Shown here one piece after another: positions 1 to 9,477 of a DNA stretch of 64,000 bases. This stretch comes from Candidatus Saccharicenans sp. (lineage in GTDB: Bacteria > Acidobacteriota > Aminicenantia > Aminicenantales > Saccharicenantaceae): NCBI GenBank assembly GCA_030018265.1, contig JASEFX010000007.1, forward strand, positions 26,452-90,451. The letters run 5' to 3'. The translations under genes and the position numbers were made by a program. The notes below the pieces were generated by a model. The model made no database searches and was not told the origin of the DNA. It saw nothing but the letters and a program-made list of their open reading frames with translations. Each line of letters starts with the position of its first letter. Position 1 is the stretch's first letter.

Positions 1-2
1 CC

Positions 3-509
<507 letters not shown>

Positions 510-612
510 AACATTAATACGGATTCAGCCAGAAATTTAAGAGAAATTTTTTCAACCTGGAATTAGCGGCAACAATATTTCTGTCTGCCGGTTGCACTGG
601 CCGGGCTGAATA

Positions 613-652
613 AAAGTCTTCGCCTCTGAGCTTCTCGCCAGAAGGCTTTTTC
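613..652 (+). terminator. Possible intrinsic terminator after eno
   Basis: AAAGTCTTC and GAAGGCTTT form a nine-pair stem with one G-U pair and a long loop, followed by a short T run. It sits between eno and the next gene. The large loop makes the call weak. Confidence 0.3.
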
Positions 653-726
653 AGTCGGTTCAATAAAAATTATTTTTGCTTTTTGCGGTTCTGTTATGTA
701 TTCTTAAACTAATCGAGGATTCAGGG

Positions 727-1884
727 ATGAAGAGATTTCTCTGTCTTTTTATAGTCTGGGTTATTCTGCTGGGGGTTGTAAATCTGGAAGCCAGAGCTCA
801 GGCGGCGAAAATCCGGCTGCGGGTAGTCGCGGAGCAGGCGAACATCAGAGTCAAGCCGGATATCGGAAGTGAAATGCTCTGGCAGGTGGCCGGCGGGACG
901 GACCTGCTGGCGGAGAAAAAGGAAGGCGAATGGTATCTGGTGACGCTGGAAAAACCCGATGGCTCGCGAATTCGCGGCTATGTTCATGAAAGCCTGGTGG
1001 AAGAAATCTCAACCGAAAAGAAATCTACGGTGATGCGGCTGCCGGCAGAAAAAGTTACGGAAAAAGTTTCTGCTCCTGAAAAAACTGTTGCGGTGGTTGA
1101 AATGTCCAGGGTAAAGACAGAAAAGGAATTTTCCCTTTTCCTTTTTGGTGGCGGAAGTTATCTCTCGCCGGCGGAGTTAAACCAGGCAGCCCAGGGAGTC
1201 ACTGATTATTATTTGATTGCGCTGAACTCGGGGAAAAAAGTTAGCCTTGGCGGCCTGCATCCCGCCTGGTCCTACGGGCTCGATTTCTTCTATCATTTTT
1301 ACCCGCAACTGTCCCTCGGGCTCGGTTTCGATTATCAGCAGGGTTCGAAATATTCGTCGGTTGATTTTACCGTTAACAACCTAGCCTGCAGGGTCATGAC
1401 CGAACCTGAACTGAGAAACTTAGCCTTCAGGTTTTCGCTGCTTTTTCAGCCGGCTAATGTTTTTTATTTCAGAGCAGGAATAGAGGTGAGCCTGGCCAGA
1501 CTCGGTTATTTATATCGGGTGGAACAGGGCGATTCCTGGATGGAATGGCGTGGCCGGGCCAGTGGATTTAATGCGGGCTGGATGGAGGCAGCCGGGATAT
1601 TGATACCCGTTACCACCTGGCTGGAATTTTATGTAGAAGGCGCTTACCGCTATGTCAGAATAAAGAATTTTGAGGGAACGAATTATTATTCTGATTCCGA
1701 CGGTTTGCAGAAGACAGAGAAAGGAAAACTCTATTACTGGACAGTAAATTACAACTCGAGATATTATTCTGCTTTATTCGTTCGCGACCGGCTGCCGACC
1801 GACCCGGGCGTGCTGGACCCGAGAGAAGCCAGCGTCAACCTTTCGGGCTTCACTTTGAGAGCCGGTGTTCGCCTTTCTTTCTGA
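727..1884 (+). CDS. SH3-domain plus beta-barrel envelope protein
   Basis: The ORF track starts at a TTG at 676, but the ATG at 727 gives a proper signal peptide (MKRFLCLFIVWVILLG...), so I use it; 385 residues. After the signal, residues about 25-95 look like a bacterial SH3 (SH3b) domain, with the typical ANIRVKP and GEWYLV motifs and a GYVHESLV end. A charged linker follows, then about 250 residues of alternating hydrophobic and aromatic strands ending in SGFTLRAGVRLSF, a beta-barrel outer-membrane style C-terminus with a terminal Phe. The likely role is an outer-membrane protein with a periplasmic SH3 module that might contact peptidoglycan. The exact function is unknown and no operon partner is evident. 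Confidence 0.7.
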   Translation: MKRFLCLFIVWVILLGVVNLEARAQAAKIRLRVVAEQANIRVKPDIGSEMLWQVAGGTDLLAEKKEGEWYLVTLEKPDGSRIRGYVHESLVEEISTEKKSTVMRLPAEKVTEKVSAPEKTVAVVEMSRVKTEKEFSLFLFGGGSYLSPAELNQAAQGVTDYYLIALNSGKKVSLGGLHPAWSYGLDFFYHFYPQLSLGLGFDYQQGSKYSSVDFTVNNLACRVMTEPELRNLAFRFSLLFQPANVFYFRAGIEVSLARLGYLYRVEQGDSWMEWRGRASGFNAGWMEAAGILIPVTTWLEFYVEGAYRYVRIKNFEGTNYYSDSDGLQKTEKGKLYYWTVNYNSRYYSALFVRDRLPTDPGVLDPREASVNLSGFTLRAGVRLSF

Positions 1885-2092
1885 ATCTCTCCTGACCTTT
1901 TTGTTTGAGTCGCCACGGCTTGCTAAGACCGGTAATGCTGGAAAGCAAGTGGAAAGATTATCAGAAGAAAAAATCCGCAATAACTTTTTTCCCTTCCAGG
2001 TTATTTTACCGGCGCAAGCGCAGAAGATGCGAAAGGGGATGGTCAGAATCTGGTGATAACGAAGTCTGAACGGGAGAAATTGTCAAATCTGT

Positions 2093-2122
2093 TTGTTTGC
2101 TGATAGAGATTTTTCTTATAAT
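2093..2122 (+). promoter_or_regulatory. Candidate sigma70 promoter for the symporter
   Basis: TTGTTT, an 18-base spacer and a perfect TATAAT lie about 40 bases upstream of the symporter start. The preceding 279-base intergenic region shows nothing else that I recognise. Confidence 0.5.
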
Positions 2123-2163
2123 GCTATCTTCGCTTAATTACAGACGAAGGCGCGGAGGTCAGT

Positions 2164-3624
2164 TTGACGCAGCGAGAACATTTTGTTTCGCGACTGGGAT
2201 TTGTGGCCGCGGCCATCGGCATGGCTGTGGGCACCGGAAATATCTGGCGCTTTCCCCGAATGGCAGCTCAGTACGGTGGCGGAGTGTTCGTGCTGGTGTA
2301 CCTCCTGGCGCTTCTTTTGTGGTCAGCTCCGCTTCTTATGGTTGAGATGGCCATCGGGAGAAAAACCAGGCTGGGTCCGGTCGGCGGGTTTCGTGATTTT
2401 ATCGGCGAGAGTTACACCTGGATGGGCGGCTGGATGGTGGCTGTCTGTATGCTCATTACCTTTTACTATGCGGTAATTACCGGATGGTGCGCCAAATATT
2501 TTGTTCTTTCGCTCCAGGGAGCTTTCAGAGAGGGGGTGGATACAGCCACTATCTGGCATAATTTCCAGCACAACAGAATGGAGAATATCTTCTTTCAGGC
2601 TCTGGCCATCGGTCTCTGTGGTTTGATCATCTACAGGGGAATCCAGAAAGGCGTCGAACGGATTAATAAGATTCTGGTGCCCTCGCTTTTCGTTTTTCTG
2701 GCGATTGCCGCCGCCAGGGCCATTACTCTGCCAGGAGCCGGCCTGGGCCTGAGCTATCTGTTTGTGCCCGACTGGAGCAAACTGGCAGACCCGGCCACCT
2801 GGCTGCAGGCTTTCACCCAATCGGCCTGGTCAACCGGCGCCGGCTGGGGGCTGATGCTAACCTATGCGGTCTATACGAGCAAAAAAGACGATATTCCCCA
2901 GAATTGCCTGACCGTCGGGTTTGGTGATAACTGTGCGGCTTTACTGGCCGGCATGGCTGTCATCCCCACGATCTTTGCTCTTGCTCCCGACCCGGCTGCG
3001 GCCCGGGCTTCACTCGGAGATAATATGGGACTGACTTTTATTTCGCTGGCGGGCCTTTTCCCGAAGATGAAAGGCGGGTTGATCGTGGCCCCGGTGTTTT
3101 TCCTGGCTATGCTTTTTGCCGCTCTCTCTTCGCTCATTGCCCAGGTGGAACTTGGAGCCAGAGCCCTGATGGATTTTGGCTGGAGCCGGAAGAAAAGCAC
3201 GGTTATGATAATACTCCTGTGCTTTCTGTTTGGTCTGCCTTCGGCTGCTTTTCCGTCTTTCCTTCTAAATCAGGATTGGGTGTGGGGCATGGCGCTTCTG
3301 GTCAGCGGCTTCTGGACGATTTTAGCTGCAAGAAAATATGGCCCGGAAAAGCTGCGGCGGGAGATTAATGCCGGAGCTGAGCTGAGACTCGGCCGCTGGT
3401 GGACTGTAATCTTGAGATATATTTCTCCTTTGATCTTTCTGACGGTGACCGGATGGTGGTTCTACCAGGCCATAACCTGGGATAAAACCTCCTGGTGGCA
3501 TCCGTTTAAGACCTCCACCGTGGGAACAATTCTTTTGCAGTGGTTGATATTGCTGGCGCTGGTATTGCTGTTAAACAAGCATCTTGTCCGCCGGACCGGA
3601 AAACCTCTCGATTATGGGGATTGA
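2164..3624 (+). CDS. Sodium-dependent amino-acid symporter (NSS/SLC6, MetP-like)
   Basis: A 486-residue integral membrane protein of the neurotransmitter:sodium symporter family. The N-terminus has the family signature for TM1, AVGTGNIWRFP, which lines the Na+ and substrate sites, followed by about 12 hydrophobic segments. Start: TTG at 2164, chosen because GGAGG lies five bases upstream and no nearby ATG has a comparable site. It should import an amino acid with Na+ across the inner membrane. The tiny gene just downstream matches the MetS small subunit, which points to a MetPS-type methionine/alanine importer. That substrate is inferred from context; NSS substrate specificity cannot be read here. 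Confidence 0.92.
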   Translation: MTQREHFVSRLGFVAAAIGMAVGTGNIWRFPRMAAQYGGGVFVLVYLLALLLWSAPLLMVEMAIGRKTRLGPVGGFRDFIGESYTWMGGWMVAVCMLITFYYAVITGWCAKYFVLSLQGAFREGVDTATIWHNFQHNRMENIFFQALAIGLCGLIIYRGIQKGVERINKILVPSLFVFLAIAAARAITLPGAGLGLSYLFVPDWSKLADPATWLQAFTQSAWSTGAGWGLMLTYAVYTSKKDDIPQNCLTVGFGDNCAALLAGMAVIPTIFALAPDPAAARASLGDNMGLTFISLAGLFPKMKGGLIVAPVFFLAMLFAALSSLIAQVELGARALMDFGWSRKKSTVMIILLCFLFGLPSAAFPSFLLNQDWVWGMALLVSGFWTILAARKYGPEKLRREINAGAELRLGRWWTVILRYISPLIFLTVTGWWFYQAITWDKTSWWHPFKTSTVGTILLQWLILLALVLLLNKHLVRRTGKPLDYGD

Positions 3625-3625
3625 A

Positions 3626-3721
3626 ATGGAAGTAATTGTCTGGATGGTGGTAATTCTCGGGTTGAATTTCGGGGCGCTCGGTTATTTTCTCTGGAGGCTT
3701 CTCCGGAAAAAAGGGTCCTGA
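3626..3721 (+). CDS. metS: MetS-like small subunit of NSS transporter
   Basis: This 31-residue ORF is too short for the ORF track. It starts one base after the symporter stop codon, with GGGGAT as a possible ribosome site. The protein is a single hydrophobic helix (VIVWMVVILGLNFGALGYFLW) followed by a basic tail (RLLRKKGS). That matches the MetS / MaAIMP small-subunit family, which accompanies MetP-type NSS transporters and in Corynebacterium is needed for transport. The tight coupling, single transmembrane helix and basic C-terminus are what I see; the family assignment follows from them. Confidence 0.75.
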   Translation: MEVIVWMVVILGLNFGALGYFLWRLLRKKGS

Positions 3722-3790
3722 CAATTCTGAACTGATTAACCGGCTTCAGCGGAAGCACAAAAGAAATAATTTCCGGGTGCAGAATGCTCT

Positions 3791-4489
3791 TTAAGCCTTT
3801 ACTTCCTCGTATTTATAACCAACTCCCCTGACGCTGTGGATGAAAGCTGCCAGAGGACCGAGTTTTTCTCTGAGGTGTCTGATGTGGACGTCAACCGTGC
3901 GGTGAATTACCACCTTTTCCTGACCCCACAGGCGGTCCAGGATCTCGTCTCTGGTAAATACTCTTCCGGGCCGGGAGGTGAGAAGTTCAAGAATCCTGAA
4001 TTCGCTAAGGGTGAGTTCGACCGGCTTTCCCATGACCAGAACTTCAAATTTTTCCGGTCTGATGATGAGCTTGCCTCCGGCCAGATTTTTTTCGGAAGTT
4101 TCCGGGGTGAGCGATTTGTCCCGGCGGCGGAGAACAGCTTTGATCCGGGCTTCAAGTTCGCGCAGGGAAAAAGGTTTGGTCACATAATCGTCGGCGCCCA
4201 TTTCCAGTCCGGTTACCCGGTCGGCTTCCTGTGATCTGGCGGTAAGCATGATGATGGGAATGTCTGCCCGTTCCGGCTGGCTTTTTAACCAGCGGCAGAT
4301 TTCCAGGCCGTCGCTTCCAGGCAACATCAGGTCGAGAAGAATAAGGTCGGGCCGGTGACGCTCGAGATACCTGAAGAAAGATCCTGGATTACTGAAAGCC
4401 TCGACTCTGTAGCCGGCCCTGGATAAATTCGTCTGGACCAGTTTCAGTATGTCCTCTTCGTCATCCAGGATGGCAATGGTTCTGGACAT
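3791..4489 (-). CDS. phoB: OmpR/PhoB-family response regulator
   Basis: A 232-residue two-domain regulator. Residues 1-120 form a receiver with the acidic pair in ILDDEED, the phospho-acceptor Asp in LILLDLMLPG, the Thr in MLTAR and the Lys in VTKPF. Residues about 145-230 form a winged-helix OmpR-type DNA-binding domain ending VRGVGYKYEE. It is the last gene of the minus-strand porin-pstSCAB series, about 90 bases after pstB, so a PhoB/PhoP-like role in phosphate starvation is likely. No PhoR kinase or PhoU is present in the window. OmpR regulators look alike, so the phosphate role rests on context. Confidence 0.88.
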   Translation of the reverse strand: MSRTIAILDDEEDILKLVQTNLSRAGYRVEAFSNPGSFFRYLERHRPDLILLDLMLPGSDGLEICRWLKSQPERADIPIIMLTARSQEADRVTGLEMGADDYVTKPFSLRELEARIKAVLRRRDKSLTPETSEKNLAGGKLIIRPEKFEVLVMGKPVELTLSEFRILELLTSRPGRVFTRDEILDRLWGQEKVVIHRTVDVHIRHLREKLGPLAAFIHSVRGVGYKYEEVKA

Positions 4490-4580
4490 TTCTTGGTTCC
4501 TTTATATTCTAATATTTTTTTCTCCGGGTGTTCAAACTAAAATTCCGCGCAATCCGAATAATAACCGTAACAGTTCCGGC

Positions 4581-5368
<788 letters not shown>

Positions 5369-5381
<13 letters not shown>

Positions 5382-6253
5382 TTCTTTCTCAATCTGGATC
5401 GAATCAGGATAGCTCCGAGGTTGAACAGAATGATAAAGGCAATCAACACCAGGGCTGTGCCGTAAGCCAGCTCTCTGGCCCTGTCGATGGCGTGATGCTG
5501 GGTGGCCATTATGTAGAGATGGTAGGGAAGCGCCATAAACTGGTCTTTAAGCGACTGCGGGATGTAAGGAAGGTAGAAAGCTGCTCCGGTGAACATAATA
5601 GGCGCGGTCTCTCCGGCCGCCCTGGCCAGGCCCAGCACCGCTCCGGTGAGCATTCCAGGAATGGCATACGGTAGTACGTTTGTCCGGATCATCTGCCATC
5701 TGGTAGCGCCGAGGGCCAGCGCCCCTTCCCGGTAGGCGTCCGGAACGGATTTCAGAGCTTCCTCGCTGGCGGTAATGGTCCACGGAAGTGTCAGCAGTCC
5801 GAGGGTCAGCCCGGCTGAGAGCACGGAAGTTCCAAATTTCATGATGTTAACAAAAAGTATCACCCCGAAAAGACCATATACTATTGAAGGGACGCCGGCT
5901 AAATTGCGGATGGATAACCTTATAAGACGGGTCAAACGTCCGGCTCTGGCATACTCGTTCAGGTAGATGGCCGCGGCCATCCCCAGGGGAACAGCAAAAA
6001 TGGCTGTGATCAGCGTTACCAGAAATGTTCCCACAATCGCCGGGAAGATTCCGCCCTCGGTCATTCCGCGGCGCGGTGCCTGGCTCAGAAACTCCCAGGA
6101 GATAACCTTATATCCCTGGCTGCTGATGTCGTAGAAAAAATAGAGCAGGATGAAAAGAACGGAATAAACAGCGATTCTCAGCATAAAGAAGCCGATGAAT
6201 TCTGCCAGCTGGCTCCCGCGCCATTCGGAAACTTTCTTAACCGATCTGGTCAT
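5369..6253 (-). CDS. pstA: Phosphate ABC transporter permease PstA
   Basis: Inner-membrane permease of the Pst importer, 294 residues with about six hydrophobic segments. The EAA-type loop that contacts PstB is visible around [14 protein letters not shown], and the surrounding segments ([27 protein letters not shown]) match PstA. Its start overlaps the pstC stop by four bases (ATGA), indicating translational coupling. Confidence 0.95.
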
Positions 6254-7155
6254 TGGAGTTTTGTCCTCTGTTTTTCCAGGATGATGTCTGCCGTCAGGTT
6301 CACGCTGAAAGCCAGAATGAACAGCACCAGCCCCAGGGCAAAAAGCGCATAGTAGTGGGTGGTGTAATAAGGAACCTCGCCCAGCTCGATGGCAATGGTG
6401 GCGGTGAGAGTTCTTACGGATTGAAGAAAGCCACGAGGGAAAGCTCTGGCGTTTCCGGTGGCCATGAGCACGGTCATGGTCTCACCGACAGCCCTTCCGA
6501 GACCGAGCATCAGAGAAGCGACAATTCCCGAGATAGCAGCCGGGATTTTTACCCTTATTAAAGTCTGCCAGCGATTGGCTCCGAGAGCCAGGGAAGCTTC
6601 GGTGTAACTCAGAGGTACGGCTCTCAGCGAATCTTCAGAAATGCTGATGATGGTCGGAAGCGCCATTATAGCCAGGAGGATACTCCCGTTGAGGGCAGTC
6701 AGACCATGGTTGAGCTTGAATATTGTGGAGATCAACGGACCGGTTATGGTTATGCCGATGAACCCGACGACCACCGAAGGTATTGCAGCCAGCAGTTCTA
6801 TCACCGGTTTTAAGATTTCCCTCACCCGCGGGCTGGCCAAATCGGAAAGGTAGGCGGCCACGGCCACTCCCAGCGGAAAGGCAATTAAAAGCGCTCCAGT
6901 GGTTACCATGATCGAACTGGCGATCATCGCCAGAATCCCGTATTCGGGCTTTTCCGGCGAAGTCGGGTCCCAGCGGGTTGAGGTCAGAAATTCCTTAAGA
7001 CGGATTTCTTTGAAAGCCGGAACGGAAGTGTAAAGAAGAAGGGCAAATATGCCCATTAGAGCTATGATGGCCAGCATCCCGCTCGTCTGAAACAGAGTTT
7101 TTATCAGGCTTTCCTTGATGTCTCCCAGGATGCCCTTCTTCTTTACCGAGGTCAT
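6250..7155 (-). CDS. pstC: Phosphate ABC transporter permease PstC
   Basis: The second permease of the Pst system, 301 residues. The EAA loop is TEASLALGANRWQTLI and the downstream helix GLGRAVGETMTVLMATGNA is characteristic of PstC. An N-terminal hydrophobic segment starts near residue 20. It lies 23 bases after pstS and is coupled to pstA by a four-base overlap. Confidence 0.95.
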   Translation of the reverse strand: MTSVKKKGILGDIKESLIKTLFQTSGMLAIIALMGIFALLLYTSVPAFKEIRLKEFLTSTRWDPTSPEKPEYGILAMIASSIMVTTGALLIAFPLGVAVAAYLSDLASPRVREILKPVIELLAAIPSVVVGFIGITITGPLISTIFKLNHGLTALNGSILLAIMALPTIISISEDSLRAVPLSYTEASLALGANRWQTLIRVKIPAAISGIVASLMLGLGRAVGETMTVLMATGNARAFPRGFLQSVRTLTATIAIELGEVPYYTTHYYALFALGLVLFILAFSVNLTADIILEKQRTKLQ

Positions 7156-7178
7156 TGTTTATCTTCCTTAAATGTCGA

Positions 7179-8114
7179 TTATCTTAAATTCTTTTCGTTC
7201 TGCTCCATCAGGTCTTTTCCCACCTTGAAGAAGCCTTCCTTCTCGACGATCGACTGGCCTTCGGGGCTGAGCACGAAGCGGATAAAGTCAGCCACAGCCG
7301 GTGACGGTTTTCCGTTGGTTGACTGATAAAGCGGTCTGGAAATAGCGTATCTGGCTGAATAGACGGCTTCCTTATCCAGGGGGGAATAGGCCGGGGCATT
7401 TTCATCTTTTTTGATTTTCAGCACTTTGATGCCTTTGCGGACCTCACCCTTTTTGTCATACAGGTAGCCCACTCCCACGTAGCCAATTCCGGCCGCGTCC
7501 TGAGTGACAGCTTCAATAATCTGAGCGTTTCCGTTCATTTCTTTGACATCCGGGGAATAATTTTTGTTGTTAAGGACATGTTCCTGCAGAAAAGCATAGG
7601 TGCCTGAATTTGACTGGCGCCCGTAAAGAGAGATTTTCATCTCGGGACCGCCGACCGCCTTCCAGTTTTTAATTTCGCCGCGGAAAATCGCCCCCACCTG
7701 TTCCATGGTCAGAGTCTCCACCGCGTTCTTATCGTTGACTATTATGCTGAGAGCGTCCACGGCTATGGCAAAAATTCTCGGTCTGACACCTTTTTCATAG
7801 GCCAGGTCGAGCTCTCTGTCTTTCCATTCTCTGGAATGGTTGGCTACGTCACAGGTGCCGTTGATGAGCGCGGTAATGCCCGTTCCGGAACCGCCGCCGA
7901 GAACGGCGATGGCTGTGCCCGGCTTTTTACTCATGTATTCTTCGGCCAGGATCTGGACGAGGTTGACCATCGTATCGGAGCCTTTGATTTGAATCATTTT
8001 CTTCTGGGCCGAAACCGTGGTCGGTAGAAGCAGGCCAAGGGTTGTAAGCAGGATCGCTCCGAAAAGCATTCCCCCCGCTAATTTCTTGATTCGAGTGAAA
8101 ATTTTTGTGTTCAT
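7179..8114 (-). CDS. pstS: Phosphate-binding periplasmic protein PstS
   Basis: The periplasmic receptor that delivers phosphate to PstCAB. The track start at 8129 contains the sequence AAGGAGG, which is the Shine-Dalgarno of the next in-frame ATG at 8114, so I start there (311 residues). A signal peptide with a hydrophobic core and VSAQ cleavage region precedes the binding domain. Phosphate-contacting motifs include IKGSDTMVNL near the mature N-terminus, GGGSGTGITAL, and the GRQSNSGTYAF loop. There is no lipobox cysteine, so the protein is probably soluble in the periplasm. Confidence 0.94.
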   Translation of the reverse strand: MNTKIFTRIKKLAGGMLFGAILLTTLGLLLPTTVSAQKKMIQIKGSDTMVNLVQILAEEYMSKKPGTAIAVLGGGSGTGITALINGTCDVANHSREWKDRELDLAYEKGVRPRIFAIAVDALSIIVNDKNAVETLTMEQVGAIFRGEIKNWKAVGGPEMKISLYGRQSNSGTYAFLQEHVLNNKNYSPDVKEMNGNAQIIEAVTQDAAGIGYVGVGYLYDKKGEVRKGIKVLKIKKDENAPAYSPLDKEAVYSARYAISRPLYQSTNGKPSPAVADFIRFVLSPEGQSIVEKEGFFKVGKDLMEQNEKNLR

Positions 8115-8135
8115 TTTTTCCTCCTTCATGTTAAT

Positions 8136-9230
8136 TTAAAAGCTCATCAGAAAGGTCAGGTTAAAAATCACATCATTTTTCTTGAGAGGGGCTTTATAAT
8201 CGTAAACCCAGACGTTCGGCTGTAATCTGAAACTGCTGTGAAGCGGAGACCAGTCGAGACCGGCTATGATGAGTGATATCTCGTCGCCTGACAGAAGATT
8301 GTTAGGTTCGTACCGGTCAAACCGGGCGAAGAGATTCAATTTTTCCTTTATAAGTTGATAGCGCCCGAAGACCGAAAGACCGGAGCGGTCGTAACGCTGG
8401 CCATCTGTCAGGTTTTTATCGTTGCGATAGATGAAGTATTCGGTTCCTATGGTCAAACCGGGGATGAATTCAAGGTAAAGGTCTCCCTTATAGGTAAAAG
8501 CGCTGGCTCCGACGTCCTGCTTTTCATAGTCGACATAACCAACGACAGACACACCGGCCACCGGAATCAACTGCAGAAAAGAGCTGAGTTTTTTATGTTT
8601 GTCTTTTTCTGGCCTGGTATAACCTTCTCCGCTGGAAAGCATGATTCCATAGCGCAGCTGACGCACAATTTTCCCGCTGAGGCTTATTCCCAGGTCGGCG
8701 CTGGTGGCGTCAATATCTTTGCCTGTTATATCTTTATAGCCGTCAAGCAGAGTCTTGGCCACGCTGCGGTAACCCCAGCGGTCCTCGGCCAGCTTGAAGG
8801 TTATGGTGTCCGCCATCCCGATTTTGATGTCGGCATCGGGGATCAGTTTGTTGATCTGAAGATACATATGCTTCAGATAAGGGCGAAACTTGTCGTCAGG
8901 TTTGCCGGAAGCATCGGTCGCTTTCAAATTATCTCCGTCGAGAGTCAGGCGAAAGCTGATCATGTCGTTTATTTTGTTGTCGTAGCGAAAGTATACCCGG
9001 CGGAACTGCATGAAGTTATTCTTGAAGTTCGGGTTGTCGGGCGGGGACGTGGTGATCGGACCATTTTTAGAAAGATAAAAGGTGTAATCAAAAAACACCG
9101 TGCCTGAAATTTTTTGCTGGGCAGAAGCTGACCTCAGCAGCATGGTGGTGGCCAGCAGGACGGTCAGACACAGAAAGAAAAGTCGGCGAGAACGGTAACC
9201 CGGTTTCTCTGATTTTCTCTTTGCTAACAT
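8136..9230 (-). CDS. Phosphate-selective porin O/P-like protein
   Basis: A 364-residue outer-membrane protein with an arginine-rich signal peptide (RRLFFLCLTVLLATT, cleavage near SAQQ) and beta-barrel strand patterns through to a terminal Phe (LTFLMSF). Features such as FMQFRRVYFRYDNKIN and SFRLTLDGD near the start resemble the phosphate-selective porin O/P family. AGGAGG sits a few bases before the ATG. It is the first gene of the pst operon and lies next to the candidate Pho boxes, so it probably admits phosphate or other anions across the outer membrane. The anion preference is inferred from family and context. Confidence 0.82.
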   Translation of the reverse strand: MLAKRKSEKPGYRSRRLFFLCLTVLLATTMLLRSASAQQKISGTVFFDYTFYLSKNGPITTSPPDNPNFKNNFMQFRRVYFRYDNKINDMISFRLTLDGDNLKATDASGKPDDKFRPYLKHMYLQINKLIPDADIKIGMADTITFKLAEDRWGYRSVAKTLLDGYKDITGKDIDATSADLGISLSGKIVRQLRYGIMLSSGEGYTRPEKDKHKKLSSFLQLIPVAGVSVVGYVDYEKQDVGASAFTYKGDLYLEFIPGLTIGTEYFIYRNDKNLTDGQRYDRSGLSVFGRYQLIKEKLNLFARFDRYEPNNLLSGDEISLIIAGLDWSPLHSSFRLQPNVWVYDYKAPLKKNDVIFNLTFLMSF

Positions 9231-9329
9231 TTTTCCTCCTTTTTAAGTTTTGAATTTCCCGGCGCCAGGAAAATTCGTTAATTCGAGAAGAGAGCATAAG
9301 ACATTAAAATGAACATACGGCAAAGGAAT

Positions 9330-9378
9330 TGTTAATTTCTGGTTAAGAAAAAAGCGCTCTGGCCTTAACATGAGTTAA
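9330..9378 (-). promoter_or_regulatory. Candidate Pho-box array upstream of porin-pst operon
   Basis: On the minus strand four hexamers share TTAA: TTAACT, TTAAGG, TTAACC and TTAACA. Their starts are 10, 22 and 11 bases apart, so all fall on the same face of the helix. This resembles the TTAACA direct repeats bound by PhoP in Bacillus. A -10-like TATGTT follows the last box by 12 bases. The location, about 100 bases before the porin start, fits an activator site for the adjacent response regulator. Confidence 0.5.
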
Positions 9379-9420
9379 ATTTATTCCAGCTCTGACCCGG
9401 CTGACCTGGAGTTTTTCTGA

Positions 9421-9449
9421 TTAACACTATAAGGGCTATCTGATATAAT
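9421..9449 (+). promoter_or_regulatory. Sigma70 promoter for purF
   Basis: TTAACA, a 17-base spacer and a perfect TATAAT lie 28 bases before the purF start. It diverges from the pst operon promoter. Confidence 0.7.
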
Positions 9450-9477
9450 AGAGTGTAATTTTCAAGGGATACAGAAT

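Noticed and set aside
8355-9107. 250-aa plus-strand ORF
   Set aside because: Antisense shadow of the porin gene, with no ribosome site or family pattern.
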